Assembly: GCF_007713735.2 (NCBI RefSeq)
Contig: NZ_VMNW02000011.1
Location: 62,001-126,000 of the forward strand
Reading direction: 5' to 3'
DNA from: Amycolatopsis acidicola
GTDB lineage: Bacteria > Actinomycetota > Actinomycetes > Mycobacteriales > Pseudonocardiaceae
DNA: 64,000 nucleotides
Positions within the stretch are counted from its first letter, which is position 1; every line of letters starts with the position of its first letter. Position numbers and translations under genes: made by a program. The notes under the pieces were generated by a model. It worked only from the letters and a program-made list of their open reading frames with translations, was not told the DNA's origin and made no database searches. Of the stretch, positions 41,898 to 50,442 are shown one piece after another.

Positions 41898-44303
41898 ATG
41901 ACAGAGACGAGGCTCCTGCCCCTGCTGCCGCTGGACGACGACGTCGTGCTGCCCGGCATGATCGTTCCCCTGGAGCTCGAGGACGCCGAGACCCGTGCCG
42001 CGGTGGAGTCCGCGCAGGCGAAAGCGCCGAATACCGGCTCGTTCCCGGGCATCCGCTCGACGCCCGCCGCCAAGGCCGAGGTGCTGATCGTGCCGCGCGT
42101 CCACGGCGAGTACGCCGAGCTGGGCACGGTCGCCACGGTCGAGCGGGTCGGCCGGATCCCGGGCGGCAAGTCCGCCGTCCTGCTTCGCGGCACGCGCCGG
42201 GCGCGCCTCGGCGAGACGGGCGAAGGCCCGGGCGCGGCGCGCTGGGTCCACGCGGAGGAAGCCCCCGAAGTTTCCGACGAGCGCGCACAGACGCTCGCCG
42301 GTGAATACAAGACCCTGGTGATCTCGATCCTCCAGCAGCGTGGCGGCTGGCAGATGATCGACGCGGTGCAGCAGCTCGACGACCCGTCCGCGATCGCGGA
42401 CCTCGCGGGCAACGCGCCGTACCTGAACACCGAGCAGAAGCTCGAGCTGCTGCGTACGCTCGACGTTTCGGCCCGGCTGGAGCGCGCGCTGGAATGGAGC
42501 CGCGAGTACCTGGCCGAGCTGGAGGTCACCGACACGATCCGCAAGGACGTGGCCGAGGGCATGGAAAAGCAGCAGAAGGAGTTCCTGCTGCGCCGCCAGC
42601 TCGAGGCGATCCGCAAGGAGCTGGGCGAGCTGGACGGCACCGACCCGGACGAGGACGACTACCGCGCCCGCGTCGAGAAGGCCGACCTGCCCGAGTACGT
42701 CCGCAAGGCCGCACTGTCCGAAGTGGACAAACTGGAGCGGACCTCGGACCAGTCCCCCGAGGGCGGCTGGATCCGCACCTGGCTGGACACGGTGCTGGAG
42801 CTGCCGTGGCAGACCCGCACCGAGGACGTGCACGACATCGCGGGTGCGCGTGCGGTGCTGGACGCCGACCACGCGGGCCTTGACGACGTGAAGGAACGGA
42901 TCATCGAGTACCTGGCGGTGCGCAACCGGCGTGCCGAGGCGGGGCTGGGCCAGATCGGCGGGCGGCGTTCCGGCGCGGTGCTGGCGCTGGTCGGTCCTCC
43001 GGGTGTCGGCAAGACGTCGCTCGGTGAGTCGGTCGCGAAGGCGATGGGCCGCAAGTTCGTCCGCGTCGCGCTCGGCGGTATCCGTGACGAGGCGGAGATC
43101 CGCGGGCACCGGCGCACCTACGTCGGCGCGCTGCCCGGCCGGATCGTCCGCGCCATCAAGGAAGCAGGCTCGATGAACCCGGTCGTCCTGCTCGACGAGG
43201 TGGACAAGGTGGGCGCCGACTACCGCGGCGACCCGACGGCGGCGCTGCTCGAGGTGCTGGACCCGGAGCAGAACCACACCTTCCGGGACCACTACCTGGA
43301 GGTCGAGCTGGACCTGTCCGACGTGGTGTTCCTGGCGACGGCGAACGCGCTGGAGACCATCCCCGGCCCGTTGCTGGACCGGATGGAGCTGGTCACGCTC
43401 GACGGGTACACCGAGCACGAGAAGGTGATCATCGGCCGCGACCACCTGCTGCCGCGTGAGCTGGAGCGGGCCGGTCTCGCCGAGGGCGACGTGACCTTCA
43501 CCGATGCGGCGCTGAGCCGGATCGCCGCGGAGTACACGCACGAGGCCGGTGTCCGGAACGCGAACCGGACTCTCGCGAAGGTGCTGCGCAAGATCGCGAC
43601 CAAGGTGGCGCTGGACGAAACCGCCCTGCCGCTCACCGTGGACGCGGGCGATCTCGAGGGTTACCTCGGGCGGCCGCGGCATCTGCCGGAGTCCTCGTTG
43701 CCCGCTTCGACCCAGCGCACGGCCATCCCCGGGGTGGCGACCGGGCTGGCGGTGACGGGCGCCGGCGGCGATGTCCTCTACATCGAGGCTTCGCTGGCGG
43801 ACGCGGAGTCCGGTGCCACCGGGCTCACCCTGACCGGTCAGCTTGGCGACGTGATGAAGGAGTCGGCGCAGATCGCGTTGTCGTACCTGCGTTCGCACGG
43901 CGCGGAGCTGGAGCTGCCGGTGGGCGACCTGAAGCAGCGCGGCATCCACGTGCACGTGCCCGCGGGCGCGGTGCCGAAGGACGGGCCGTCGGCCGGGATC
44001 ACGATGACCACCGCGCTGGCGTCGCTGCTGTCCGGCCGGGTCGTGAAGTCCGACGTGGCGATGACCGGTGAGGTGTCGCTGACCGGGCGGGTGCTGCCGA
44101 TCGGCGGGGTCAAGCAGAAGCTGCTGGCCGCGCACCGGGCCGGGATGAAGACGATCATCATCCCGCAGCGCAACGAGCCCGACCTCGACGACGTCCCCGC
44201 GGACGTGCTGGCCGAGCTGGACGTGCACCCGGTGTCCAACGTGCGCGACGTGCTGGAGCTGGCGTTGACGCCGGCGGCCACGCCGGTCGCCACGGCTGCC
44301 TGA
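41898..44303 (+). CDS. lon: ATP-dependent protease Lon
   Basis: Cytoplasmic AAA+ serine protease, 801 residues from ATG 41898 with GAGGAG upstream. Domains are the N-terminal substrate domain (residues 1-210), coiled coil (RLERALEWSREYLAELEV), AAA+ with Walker A GPPGVGKT near residue 370 and Walker B VVLLDEVDKV, and a protease domain with the Ser-Lys dyad in PKDGPSAG (about 697) and IGGVKQK (about 740). It degrades damaged proteins. A longer upstream frame inside the GNAT gene is rejected. The HAIR site lies directly upstream. Confidence 0.97.
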   Translation: MTETRLLPLLPLDDDVVLPGMIVPLELEDAETRAAVESAQAKAPNTGSFPGIRSTPAAKAEVLIVPRVHGEYAELGTVATVERVGRIPGGKSAVLLRGTRRARLGETGEGPGAARWVHAEEAPEVSDERAQTLAGEYKTLVISILQQRGGWQMIDAVQQLDDPSAIADLAGNAPYLNTEQKLELLRTLDVSARLERALEWSREYLAELEVTDTIRKDVAEGMEKQQKEFLLRRQLEAIRKELGELDGTDPDEDDYRARVEKADLPEYVRKAALSEVDKLERTSDQSPEGGWIRTWLDTVLELPWQTRTEDVHDIAGARAVLDADHAGLDDVKERIIEYLAVRNRRAEAGLGQIGGRRSGAVLALVGPPGVGKTSLGESVAKAMGRKFVRVALGGIRDEAEIRGHRRTYVGALPGRIVRAIKEAGSMNPVVLLDEVDKVGADYRGDPTAALLEVLDPEQNHTFRDHYLEVELDLSDVVFLATANALETIPGPLLDRMELVTLDGYTEHEKVIIGRDHLLPRELERAGLAEGDVTFTDAALSRIAAEYTHEAGVRNANRTLAKVLRKIATKVALDETALPLTVDAGDLEGYLGRPRHLPESSLPASTQRTAIPGVATGLAVTGAGGDVLYIEASLADAESGATGLTLTGQLGDVMKESAQIALSYLRSHGAELELPVGDLKQRGIHVHVPAGAVPKDGPSAGITMTTALASLLSGRVVKSDVAMTGEVSLTGRVLPIGGVKQKLLAAHRAGMKTIIIPQRNEPDLDDVPADVLAELDVHPVSNVRDVLELALTPAATPVATAA

Positions 44304-44313
44304 CGGAAACCGG

Positions 44314-44345
44314 AGCGGGGCCTTGTGTTCGCACAGGGCCCCGCT
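44314..44345. terminator. Terminator hairpin between lon and permease genes
   Basis: A 14-bp stem (AGCGGGGCCTTGTG paired with CACAGGGCCCCGCT, one G-U) with a TTCG loop lies 10 bases after lon and 12 bases before the convergent permease end. No U tract. It probably ends both transcripts. Confidence 0.8.
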
Positions 44346-44357
44346 TCGCTGTCCGGG

Positions 44358-45389
44358 TCAGGACACCTTGCGGCGCCACTCCCGCGCCAGCAGGTACGCG
44401 AGGTACAGCCCGCCGACAGCGCCCGTGACCACGCCGACCGGGAGCTGCGACGAGAACACCCGCTGCACGAGGAAATCGCTTGCCAGCAAAAGGAAAGCGC
44501 CGGTCAGCGCGGACGTGACCAGCGGCGGCGCGGAGGCTCCGGTGAGGCGGCGGGCGATCTGCGGGGACGCCAGGGCGAGGAACGAAATGGGCCCGGCCAC
44601 GGCCGTGGCGAAGGACGACAACCCGACGCTGACGGCCAGCAGGATCAGCCGGGTGCGCTCGGTGCGCACGCCCAGCGCTTGCGCCTTGTCGTCGCCGAGT
44701 TCCAGCAGCGCCAGCCGGCGCGACTGGTACAGGGCGATCGGCACGAGCACGGCGACCGCGATCCCGGAAACCGCCACGTGCGGCCATTCCCGGTCGTTGA
44801 GCCCGCCGATGCGCCAGGCCTGCGCGGTCAGCGCGTCCAGCAGCGAGGCGCGGGTGATCAGGTACGAGTTGAGCGCGATCAGCATCGCGCCGATCCCGAT
44901 GCCCATCAGGATCAGCCGCAGCCCCTGCACCCCGCCCCGATACGACAACAGGTAAAGCAGCACCGCCGTGCCGATACCGCCGACGAGCGCGCCGACCGAC
45001 ACCCCGAACATCGAGCCGTCCAGCACCAGGATCACGAAGAACGCGCCCACCGCCGAGCCCTGGGTGAACCCGACGACGTCCGGGCTGCCGAGCGCGTTGC
45101 CGGACACGCTCTGCAGGATCCCGCCGCTCACCCCGAGCGCCATGCCCACGAACAGCGCGGTCAGCACCCGCGGCAGCCGCAGCCCGGTGATGATGAAGTC
45201 GGCGCCGGGCGGGCCTTGCCCGGCGAACGTCGCGAGCACGTCACCGACCGAGAGCGGGTAGTCGCCGGTAGTCAGCGCGATCACGCCGAGCACGAGGATC
45301 GCGGCCAGAACGGCGAGCGCGACGAAGAGCGTGCGCTGCCGGAAGCGCACCGAGACCCGGCCCTGTGGGCTGCGCAGTACGGCGGTCAC
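44358..45389 (-). CDS. FecCD-family iron-siderophore permease, second subunit
   Basis: A 343-residue membrane permease started at GTG (complement of 45387-45389), which overlaps the preceding permease stop (GTGA). About nine to ten membrane helices. The family signatures are LRLPRVLTALFVGMALGVSG, NALGSPDVVGFTQGSAVGAF and AVAGPISFLALASPQIARRL. It forms a heterodimer with the first permease for uptake of a ferric siderophore. No binding protein or ATPase gene lies next to it, so the partner parts must be elsewhere. Downstream of the iron box at 46416-46434. Confidence 0.93.
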   Translation of the reverse strand: MTAVLRSPQGRVSVRFRQRTLFVALAVLAAILVLGVIALTTGDYPLSVGDVLATFAGQGPPGADFIITGLRLPRVLTALFVGMALGVSGGILQSVSGNALGSPDVVGFTQGSAVGAFFVILVLDGSMFGVSVGALVGGIGTAVLLYLLSYRGGVQGLRLILMGIGIGAMLIALNSYLITRASLLDALTAQAWRIGGLNDREWPHVAVSGIAVAVLVPIALYQSRRLALLELGDDKAQALGVRTERTRLILLAVSVGLSSFATAVAGPISFLALASPQIARRLTGASAPPLVTSALTGAFLLLASDFLVQRVFSSQLPVGVVTGAVGGLYLAYLLAREWRRKVS

Positions 45390-46411
45390 AGGCGCGCCAA
45401 CTTCCGCCGCCGGCACAGCAGCACGAACAGCGGCGCGCCGAGGAACGCGGTGACGATCCCGACCTCGATCTCCTGCACGCCGCCGAGTACACGGCCGAGG
45501 ATGTCGGCGGCCAGCAACAGGATCGGCGCCAGCATGAGCGAATACGGCAGCACCCAGCGTTGGTCTGGACCGGTGAAAATCCGTGCCGCATAAGGAACAG
45601 CGAGCCCGACGAATGCGATCGGCCCAGCGGCCGCGGTCGCCGAACCGCACAGCAGCGCGACAGCGACGGCGACGAGCGCGCGCGTCCGCCCGACGTGCGC
45701 GCCGAGCGCCTGCCCGGCTTGGTCGCCCAGCGAAAGCGCGTTGAGCGCCCGCGCCTGGGACAGCGCGAGCAGCAGCCCGAGGACGATGAACGGCGCGACC
45801 TGGACGACCACGTCCATCCGGCGGGAAGCGAGCGAACCGACGTCCCAGAACCGGAATTCGTCGAAGGTGTCGGGGTTGAGCAGCAGCACGCCCTGGATGA
45901 AGGCGTAGAGCACGGCGGTGACAGCGGCGCCTGCGAGCACCAGTCGTTCCGGCGTCGCGCTGCCGCGGCCCGCGGTGCCGAGGCTGTACACGAGGAACGA
46001 AGCGATACCCGCCCCGGCGAGCGCGAACCAGAGGTAGCCGGTGAGCGAGTGGATGCCGAGGAACGAGATGGCCACGACGACGGCCGACGACGAACCCATG
46101 TTGATGCCGAGCAGGCCGGGGTCGGCGAGCGGGTTGCGGGTCAGCGCCTGCATCAGCGCGCCGCCCACGCCGAGCGCCGCGCCGGCGAGCACCCCGAGCA
46201 ACGTGCGCGGGATGCGGAGGTCGTGGATGATCACGGCTTCGCTCGAGCCGTCGTTGTGCCAGAGCAGGTCCCAGGTCGCCGTGAACGGGATACCCTTGGC
46301 GCCGACCCACAGGCTGAGCAGGCACATGAACACGAGCGCGCCCAGGGCGACGACCAGGCCCAACGCCCGTGACGAGCGTCGCGCTGCTGGCTGCCGGGTC
46401 CGCACGGTCAC
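45386..46411 (-). CDS. FecCD-family iron-siderophore permease, first subunit
   Basis: A 341-residue permease starting at GTG (complement of 46409-46411), TVRTRQPAARRSSRA. The signatures are LRIPRTLLGVLAGAALGVGG, NPLADPGLLGINMGSSSAV and AAAGPIAFVGLAVPYAARI. An IdeR/DmdR-type iron box begins five bases upstream of its start codon, so repression by iron is predicted. The two permeases overlap by four bases and are surely cotranscribed. Confidence 0.93.
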   Translation of the reverse strand: MTVRTRQPAARRSSRALGLVVALGALVFMCLLSLWVGAKGIPFTATWDLLWHNDGSSEAVIIHDLRIPRTLLGVLAGAALGVGGALMQALTRNPLADPGLLGINMGSSSAVVVAISFLGIHSLTGYLWFALAGAGIASFLVYSLGTAGRGSATPERLVLAGAAVTAVLYAFIQGVLLLNPDTFDEFRFWDVGSLASRRMDVVVQVAPFIVLGLLLALSQARALNALSLGDQAGQALGAHVGRTRALVAVAVALLCGSATAAAGPIAFVGLAVPYAARIFTGPDQRWVLPYSLMLAPILLLAADILGRVLGGVQEIEVGIVTAFLGAPLFVLLCRRRKLARL

Positions 46412-46415
46412 GGAC

Positions 46416-46434
46416 TTAGACTAGCCTTACCTAG
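46416..46434. promoter_or_regulatory. Iron box (IdeR/DmdR-type operator)
   Basis: Read on the minus strand, CTAGGTAAGGCTAGTCTAA matches 15 of 19 positions of the IdeR/DmdR consensus (TTAGGTTAGGCTAACCTAA). It lies immediately before the permease start and 64 bases before the divergent ABC gene, so it could control both. Iron-loaded regulator would repress uptake. Confidence 0.8.
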
Positions 46435-46497
46435 GTGCCGCGCACGCGGGCCCCATGACCGGAAACACTCCAGTGGCAAGGAAAGAGGACGGGCGCC

Positions 46498-47955
46498 GTG
46501 GCGGAACGCGTACTGCGCGAAGCCGTCCAGCGCCGGAAGATCGCGCTGGCCGCGCTACTCGCGATCGGTCACCAGGGCGGCGAAGCGCTCGTCCCGGTCG
46601 TCATCGGCGTCGTGATCGATCAGGCGGTCTCGGCCGGTTCGGTCGCGCGGTTGCTGTGGTGGCTCGGGGCGCTGGCGGTGCTCTTCGCGGTCCTGTCCAC
46701 TTGCTACCGCTTCGGCGCGCGGATCGCCGAGCGCGCGTCGGAGATGTCCGCCCACGATCTGCGTCTCAAGATCACCGGCAGGGCGATCGGCGCCGACGGC
46801 AGTCCGCGGCTGCCGGGCGAGCTGGTGAACGTCGCGACCAGTGACGCGCAACGGGTCGGCGCGCTCAACGTCGCGTTGCCGTTCGGGATCGCCGGACTGG
46901 CCGGGCTGATCGTTTCGGCCGTGGCCCTGCTGCGGATGTCGATTCCCCTGGGGCTGCTGGTGTTGCTCGGCACGCCGCCCTTGCTGTGGCTCGCGCACCT
47001 GATCGGCAAACCGCTGGAACGCCGCAGCGAAGTCGAGCAGGACAGGGCGGCGCAGGCGTCCGGTCTCGCGGCGGATCTGGTCAGCGGGTTGCGGGTGCTG
47101 AAGGGCCTCGGCGCCGAGGCGGCGGCGGTGGCGCGGTATCGGCGGACGAGCCAGGCGAGCCTGGCCGCCACGTTGCGCGCGGCGCGCGCGGAAGCCGGTC
47201 ACGACGGCGCGATCCTGGCGCTGACCGGGGCGTTCATCGCGGTGGTGGCGCTGGTCGGGGCCGGGCTCGCGGCGGATGGGCAGCTCACCATCGGCGAGCT
47301 GGTCGCCGCGGTCGGGCTGGCGCAGTTCCTCGTCACCCCGTTCCAGATCTTCGGCTGGGTGAACAGCCAGCTCGCCCAGGCACGCGCGTCCGCGGCGCGG
47401 ATCGGCGACGTGCTCTCCGAGCCCTCGGCCAGCCTGGCCGAACCATCCACAATGGACGTCGTGCCCGGCGAGTTGCTCGGGATCGCGGCCACCGACGCCG
47501 ACGAACTGCTCGCCGGGCTGGCGCATCGCCCGGACGTGCTCGTCGCCCCGCACGACGCCGACCTGTTCACCGGCACCGTGGCGGAGAACATCGGCGGCGA
47601 CGTCGAACGGGCGATGGCCGCCGCCGCGGTGGACGTCCCGGCCGACGAAGTGCTGGCAGAGGGCGGCAAGTCCCTGTCCGGCGGGCAACGCCAGCGGGTC
47701 GCGCTGGCACGGGCCCTCGCGGCGGAGGCGCCGGTACTCGTCCTGCACGAGCCGACGACGGCGGTCGACCCGGTCACCGAGGCGCGGATCGCGGCCGGGA
47801 TCGCCGAGCACCGGCGCGGCCGGAGCACGATCCTGGTCACCACGAGCCCGGCGCTGCTGGCCGTGACCGACCGCGTACTGTTCGCCGGCTCCGCCGCCAC
47901 TCACACCGAACTGTTGCGGGACAGCGACTCCTACCGCGAGACGGTGCTCTCGTGA
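46498..47955 (+). CDS. ABC half-transporter with degenerate nucleotide-binding domain
   Basis: A 485-residue exporter-fold half-transporter with six membrane helices in residues 15-300 and a shortened ATPase domain. The normal P-loop is gone: PGELLGIAATDADELLAGLA stands where GPSGSGKST is expected, and the segment up to the Q-loop is compressed. The signature LSGGQRQRVALARAL is perfect, but Walker B is VLVLHEPTT, with His in place of Asp. It cannot bind ATP normally by itself and must work with the next gene. GTG start; AAGGAAAGAGGA upstream. Divergent from siderophore permeases across an iron box, so siderophore export or IrtAB-like import is likely. Confidence 0.85.
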   Translation: MAERVLREAVQRRKIALAALLAIGHQGGEALVPVVIGVVIDQAVSAGSVARLLWWLGALAVLFAVLSTCYRFGARIAERASEMSAHDLRLKITGRAIGADGSPRLPGELVNVATSDAQRVGALNVALPFGIAGLAGLIVSAVALLRMSIPLGLLVLLGTPPLLWLAHLIGKPLERRSEVEQDRAAQASGLAADLVSGLRVLKGLGAEAAAVARYRRTSQASLAATLRAARAEAGHDGAILALTGAFIAVVALVGAGLAADGQLTIGELVAAVGLAQFLVTPFQIFGWVNSQLAQARASAARIGDVLSEPSASLAEPSTMDVVPGELLGIAATDADELLAGLAHRPDVLVAPHDADLFTGTVAENIGGDVERAMAAAAVDVPADEVLAEGGKSLSGGQRQRVALARALAAEAPVLVLHEPTTAVDPVTEARIAAGIAEHRRGRSTILVTTSPALLAVTDRVLFAGSAATHTELLRDSDSYRETVLS

Positions 47956-49673
47956 GCGAACTCCTCCCGACGGCAACGCGGCTGCGCGGCGCTGTGGCCG
48001 AGCTGGTCCGCCCACACCGCTTCCTCGCGGGCGGCGCCTTCGCCGTGCTGCTGGCCGCGACGGGCATCGGACTCGCCACCGCTCCCCTGCTCGGCCACAT
48101 CGTCGATCTCGTCATGGCGCACGGTTCCGTCGCCGTGCCCGTGGTGCTACTGGTGATCGTGGCCGTAGCGCGCGGGGCGTTTCAGGCCGCGGGACAAGCG
48201 CTCGTCGCGCGCGTCGGCGAAAGCATGCTGGCGACGCTTCGTGAGCGGTTCGTCTCACGCGCGATGAGTCTTCCACTGTCCACAGTGGAGAAGGCGGGCG
48301 CCGGCGACCTCACCGCGCGCGTCACCGGCGACGTCTCCGTGATCGCCAAGGCAGTGCGCGAAGGGCTGCCGGAGCTGGGCGGTTCGGCGCTGACCATCGT
48401 GCTCACCTTCGGCGGGCTGGCCGTGCTGGACTGGCGATTCCTCATCGCGACGCTGCTGGCGGTGCCGATCCAGCTGTACACGGTGCGCTGGTACGGGCGG
48501 CGCGCTGTGCCCGTCTACGCGGAGCAGCGCGTCGCGATCGGGGCGCAGCAACAACAACTCCTCGACACCATCGGCGGCGCGCGGACGGTGCGGGCATTCG
48601 GCCTCGGCGACCGGCAGCTGCGGCAGGTCACCGAACGCTCACTCGCCGCGGTTTCCCTTACCCTGCGCGGGATCCGGCTGATCACCCGGTTCTTCGCCCG
48701 GCTGAACCTCGCCGAGTTCATCGGGCTGGCCGCCGTGCTGGCCACCGGTTTCCTCCTCGTGCGGAACGGCAGCGTCTCGCTGGGCACGGCGACGGCCGCG
48801 GCGCTCTACTTCCACAGCCTGTTCACGCCGATCAACAGCGCGCTCGCGCTGATCGACGACGCGCAGCAGGCGACGGCGAGCCTCGGCCGCCTTGTCGGCG
48901 TCGCCGAACTTCGCCCGCCCGAAGGCGGCAGCACGGTGCCACTGGACGGGTCGATCAAGATCGCCGGGGTGCACCACGCCTACGTCGTCGGCACTCCCGT
49001 GCTGCGCGACATCGAACTGAGCATCGCGCCCGGCGAGCGGGTGGCGCTGGTCGGCGCGAGCGGTGCCGGGAAGACCACGCTGGCGAAGCTGCTCGCCGGG
49101 GTGCACCGGCCATCGATGGGCACGATCCTGGTCGGCGGGCTGCCGCTGGCGGAGCTGGATCGGCGCTCGGTCGCGCTGGTCAGCCAGGAGGTCCACGTGT
49201 TCGCCGGGCGCCTGTCCGACGACCTCCGGCTGGCCGCGCCCGAAGCCACCGACGAGGAACTCAACGCCGCGCTGGCCACGGTGAACGCCCTGCCGTGGGT
49301 GGAGAAACTGCCGAACGGACTGTCCACTGTGGTCGGAGACGGCGGGCATCGGCTGACGGCGGCCCAGTCACAGCAGCTGGCGCTGGCGAGGCTCGTGCTG
49401 GCCGATCCGGCGGTCGCGATCCTGGACGAGGCCACGGCCGAGGCCGGCAGCGCGGGGGCGAAAACGCTGGAAGCGGCGGCCGACGCGGCGCTGGCCGGGC
49501 GGACCGCGTTGGTCATCGCGCACCGGCTGACGCAGGCCGCGGCCGCCGATCGCGTCGTCGTGCTGGAGGACGGGCGGATCGTCGAATCCGGCAGCCACGA
49601 AGAACTGGTCGCGAGCGGCGGCCGTTACGCGGAGTTGTGGTCCGCATGGGCCCAGTCACGGCACGAACCGTGA
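47952..49673 (+). CDS. ABC half-transporter, partner subunit with degenerate signature
   Basis: A 573-residue exporter-fold half-transporter started at GTG 47952, which overlaps the previous stop (GTGA). Six membrane helices, then an ATPase domain with intact Walker A GASGAGKTT and Walker B VAILDEATAEAG. The signature is ruined (LTAAQSQQLALARL instead of LSGGQ) and the H-loop His is present (ALVIAHRLT). Together with the preceding subunit it yields exactly one complete composite ATP site: Walker A/B from this protein and LSGGQ from the partner. A longer upstream frame inside the first gene is a shadow. Confidence 0.88.
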   Translation: MSELLPTATRLRGAVAELVRPHRFLAGGAFAVLLAATGIGLATAPLLGHIVDLVMAHGSVAVPVVLLVIVAVARGAFQAAGQALVARVGESMLATLRERFVSRAMSLPLSTVEKAGAGDLTARVTGDVSVIAKAVREGLPELGGSALTIVLTFGGLAVLDWRFLIATLLAVPIQLYTVRWYGRRAVPVYAEQRVAIGAQQQQLLDTIGGARTVRAFGLGDRQLRQVTERSLAAVSLTLRGIRLITRFFARLNLAEFIGLAAVLATGFLLVRNGSVSLGTATAAALYFHSLFTPINSALALIDDAQQATASLGRLVGVAELRPPEGGSTVPLDGSIKIAGVHHAYVVGTPVLRDIELSIAPGERVALVGASGAGKTTLAKLLAGVHRPSMGTILVGGLPLAELDRRSVALVSQEVHVFAGRLSDDLRLAAPEATDEELNAALATVNALPWVEKLPNGLSTVVGDGGHRLTAAQSQQLALARLVLADPAVAILDEATAEAGSAGAKTLEAAADAALAGRTALVIAHRLTQAAAADRVVVLEDGRIVESGSHEELVASGGRYAELWSAWAQSRHEP

Positions 49674-49679
49674 CTTGGC

Positions 49680-50057
49680 GTGCTGGTCGGCGCCGCGCTG
49701 GGCATGAGCGGGGCGATTTTCCAGAGCCTGCCCCGGAATCCGCTGGCGTGCGGGTGGAGCCGAGCCAGCTGTACCTGATCGTTGTCGGCACGGCCGCGTG
49801 CGCCATCGCGACAGCGACCGCCGGGCCCATCGCGTTCGTCGCGCTCACCGCAGCTCGCGAAACGGCTCACCGGCGCGCCCGGCGCGGGTGAGCTGCCCGC
49901 CGCGTGGATGGGTGGTTTGCTTGTGCTGACAGCGGATTACCTCGCTCAGCGCGCGGCCGGCTCGACGACGCTGCCGGTCGGGGTGGCGACCGCGGCCATC
50001 GGCGGCGTCTATCTGGCTTGGCTGCTGTGGCGTCGTTCGCCGGTGGGCGGCCGGTAG
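49680..50057 (+). pseudogene. Decayed FecCD permease remnant
   Basis: Three FecCD fragments follow one another in different frames. VLVGAALGMSGAIFQSLPRN followed by PLA (from 49680) is the N-terminal signature. LYLIVVGTAACAIATATAGP followed by IAFVALTA (about 49770-49850) is the later AGPIxFVAL signature in another frame. QLAKRLTGAPGAG through ADYLAQR to TTLPVGVATAAIGGVYLAWL (about 49850-50040) is the C-terminus, back in the first frame. A full permease needs about 340 residues; about 125 remain. Two frameshifts and a large internal deletion are therefore evident. It begins a few bases after the ABC pair and was probably once part of that operon. Confidence 0.85.
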
Positions 50058-50075
50058 CCGCCTTTTCGGAACGTG

Positions 50076-50147
50076 TGCCCCCGCCAGGAATCGAACCTGG
50101 ATCGCCGGCTTCGGAAACCGGTGTCGTATCCGTTGGACCACAGGGGC
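50076..50147 (-). tRNA. tRNA-Arg (CCG)
   Basis: The minus-strand 72-base fold has acceptor GCCCCTG/CGGGGGC (one U-G pair), anticodon arm CCGGT-TTCCGAA-GCCGG with anticodon CCG, T-arm CCAGG-TTCGATT-CCTGG and discriminator A. Reads CGG codons. No encoded CCA. Confidence 0.94.
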
Positions 50148-50154
50148 TTTGGAG

Positions 50155-50182
50155 CCGGCCCCCTGCGCGCGCAGGGGGCCGG
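50155..50182. repeat. Perfect 28-bp palindrome between two tRNA-Arg genes
   Basis: CCGGCCCCCTGCGC followed directly by its complement GCGCAGGGGGCCGG, with no loop. It fills nearly all of the 39-base spacer between the tRNA genes. As RNA it would be a very stable stem, plausibly a terminator or a processing signal. Confidence 0.7.
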
Positions 50183-50186
50183 GGCG

Positions 50187-50260
50187 CACCCCGGCGAGGA
50201 CTCGAACCTCGGACCTCCGCGTTCGTAGCGCGGCGCTCTGTCCCACTGAGCTACCGGGGC
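50187..50260 (-). tRNA. tRNA-Arg (ACG)
   Basis: The minus-strand 74-base fold has acceptor GCCCCGG/CCGGGGT (G-U at the first pair), D-arm GCTC/GAGC, anticodon arm CCGCG-CTACGAA-CGCGG with anticodon ACG (modified to ICG in bacteria), T-arm CGAGG-TTCGAGT-CCTCG and discriminator G. Reads CGU, CGC and CGA. Confidence 0.94.
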
Positions 50261-50442
50261 AAAGTGTTACGGCAAAAGGAAAACGCTGAGAAATCAGCGG
50301 AAGTCGCGGCGGGCACGCTGCCACCGCGCCACGGCGGAATGCCGTCGCGCCTGGTGGCGGGCTCGTGTCGCGTTCATGCCCCCGAGTCTCACCGACTCAC
50401 GGGGCCAGTGTCAACGGAATTAACTCGCCCCAGCCCCGCTGC

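Noticed and set aside
46498-50057. Siderophore biosynthesis cluster
   Set aside because: Transport genes are present, but no NRPS, IucA-like or salicylate gene is in the window.
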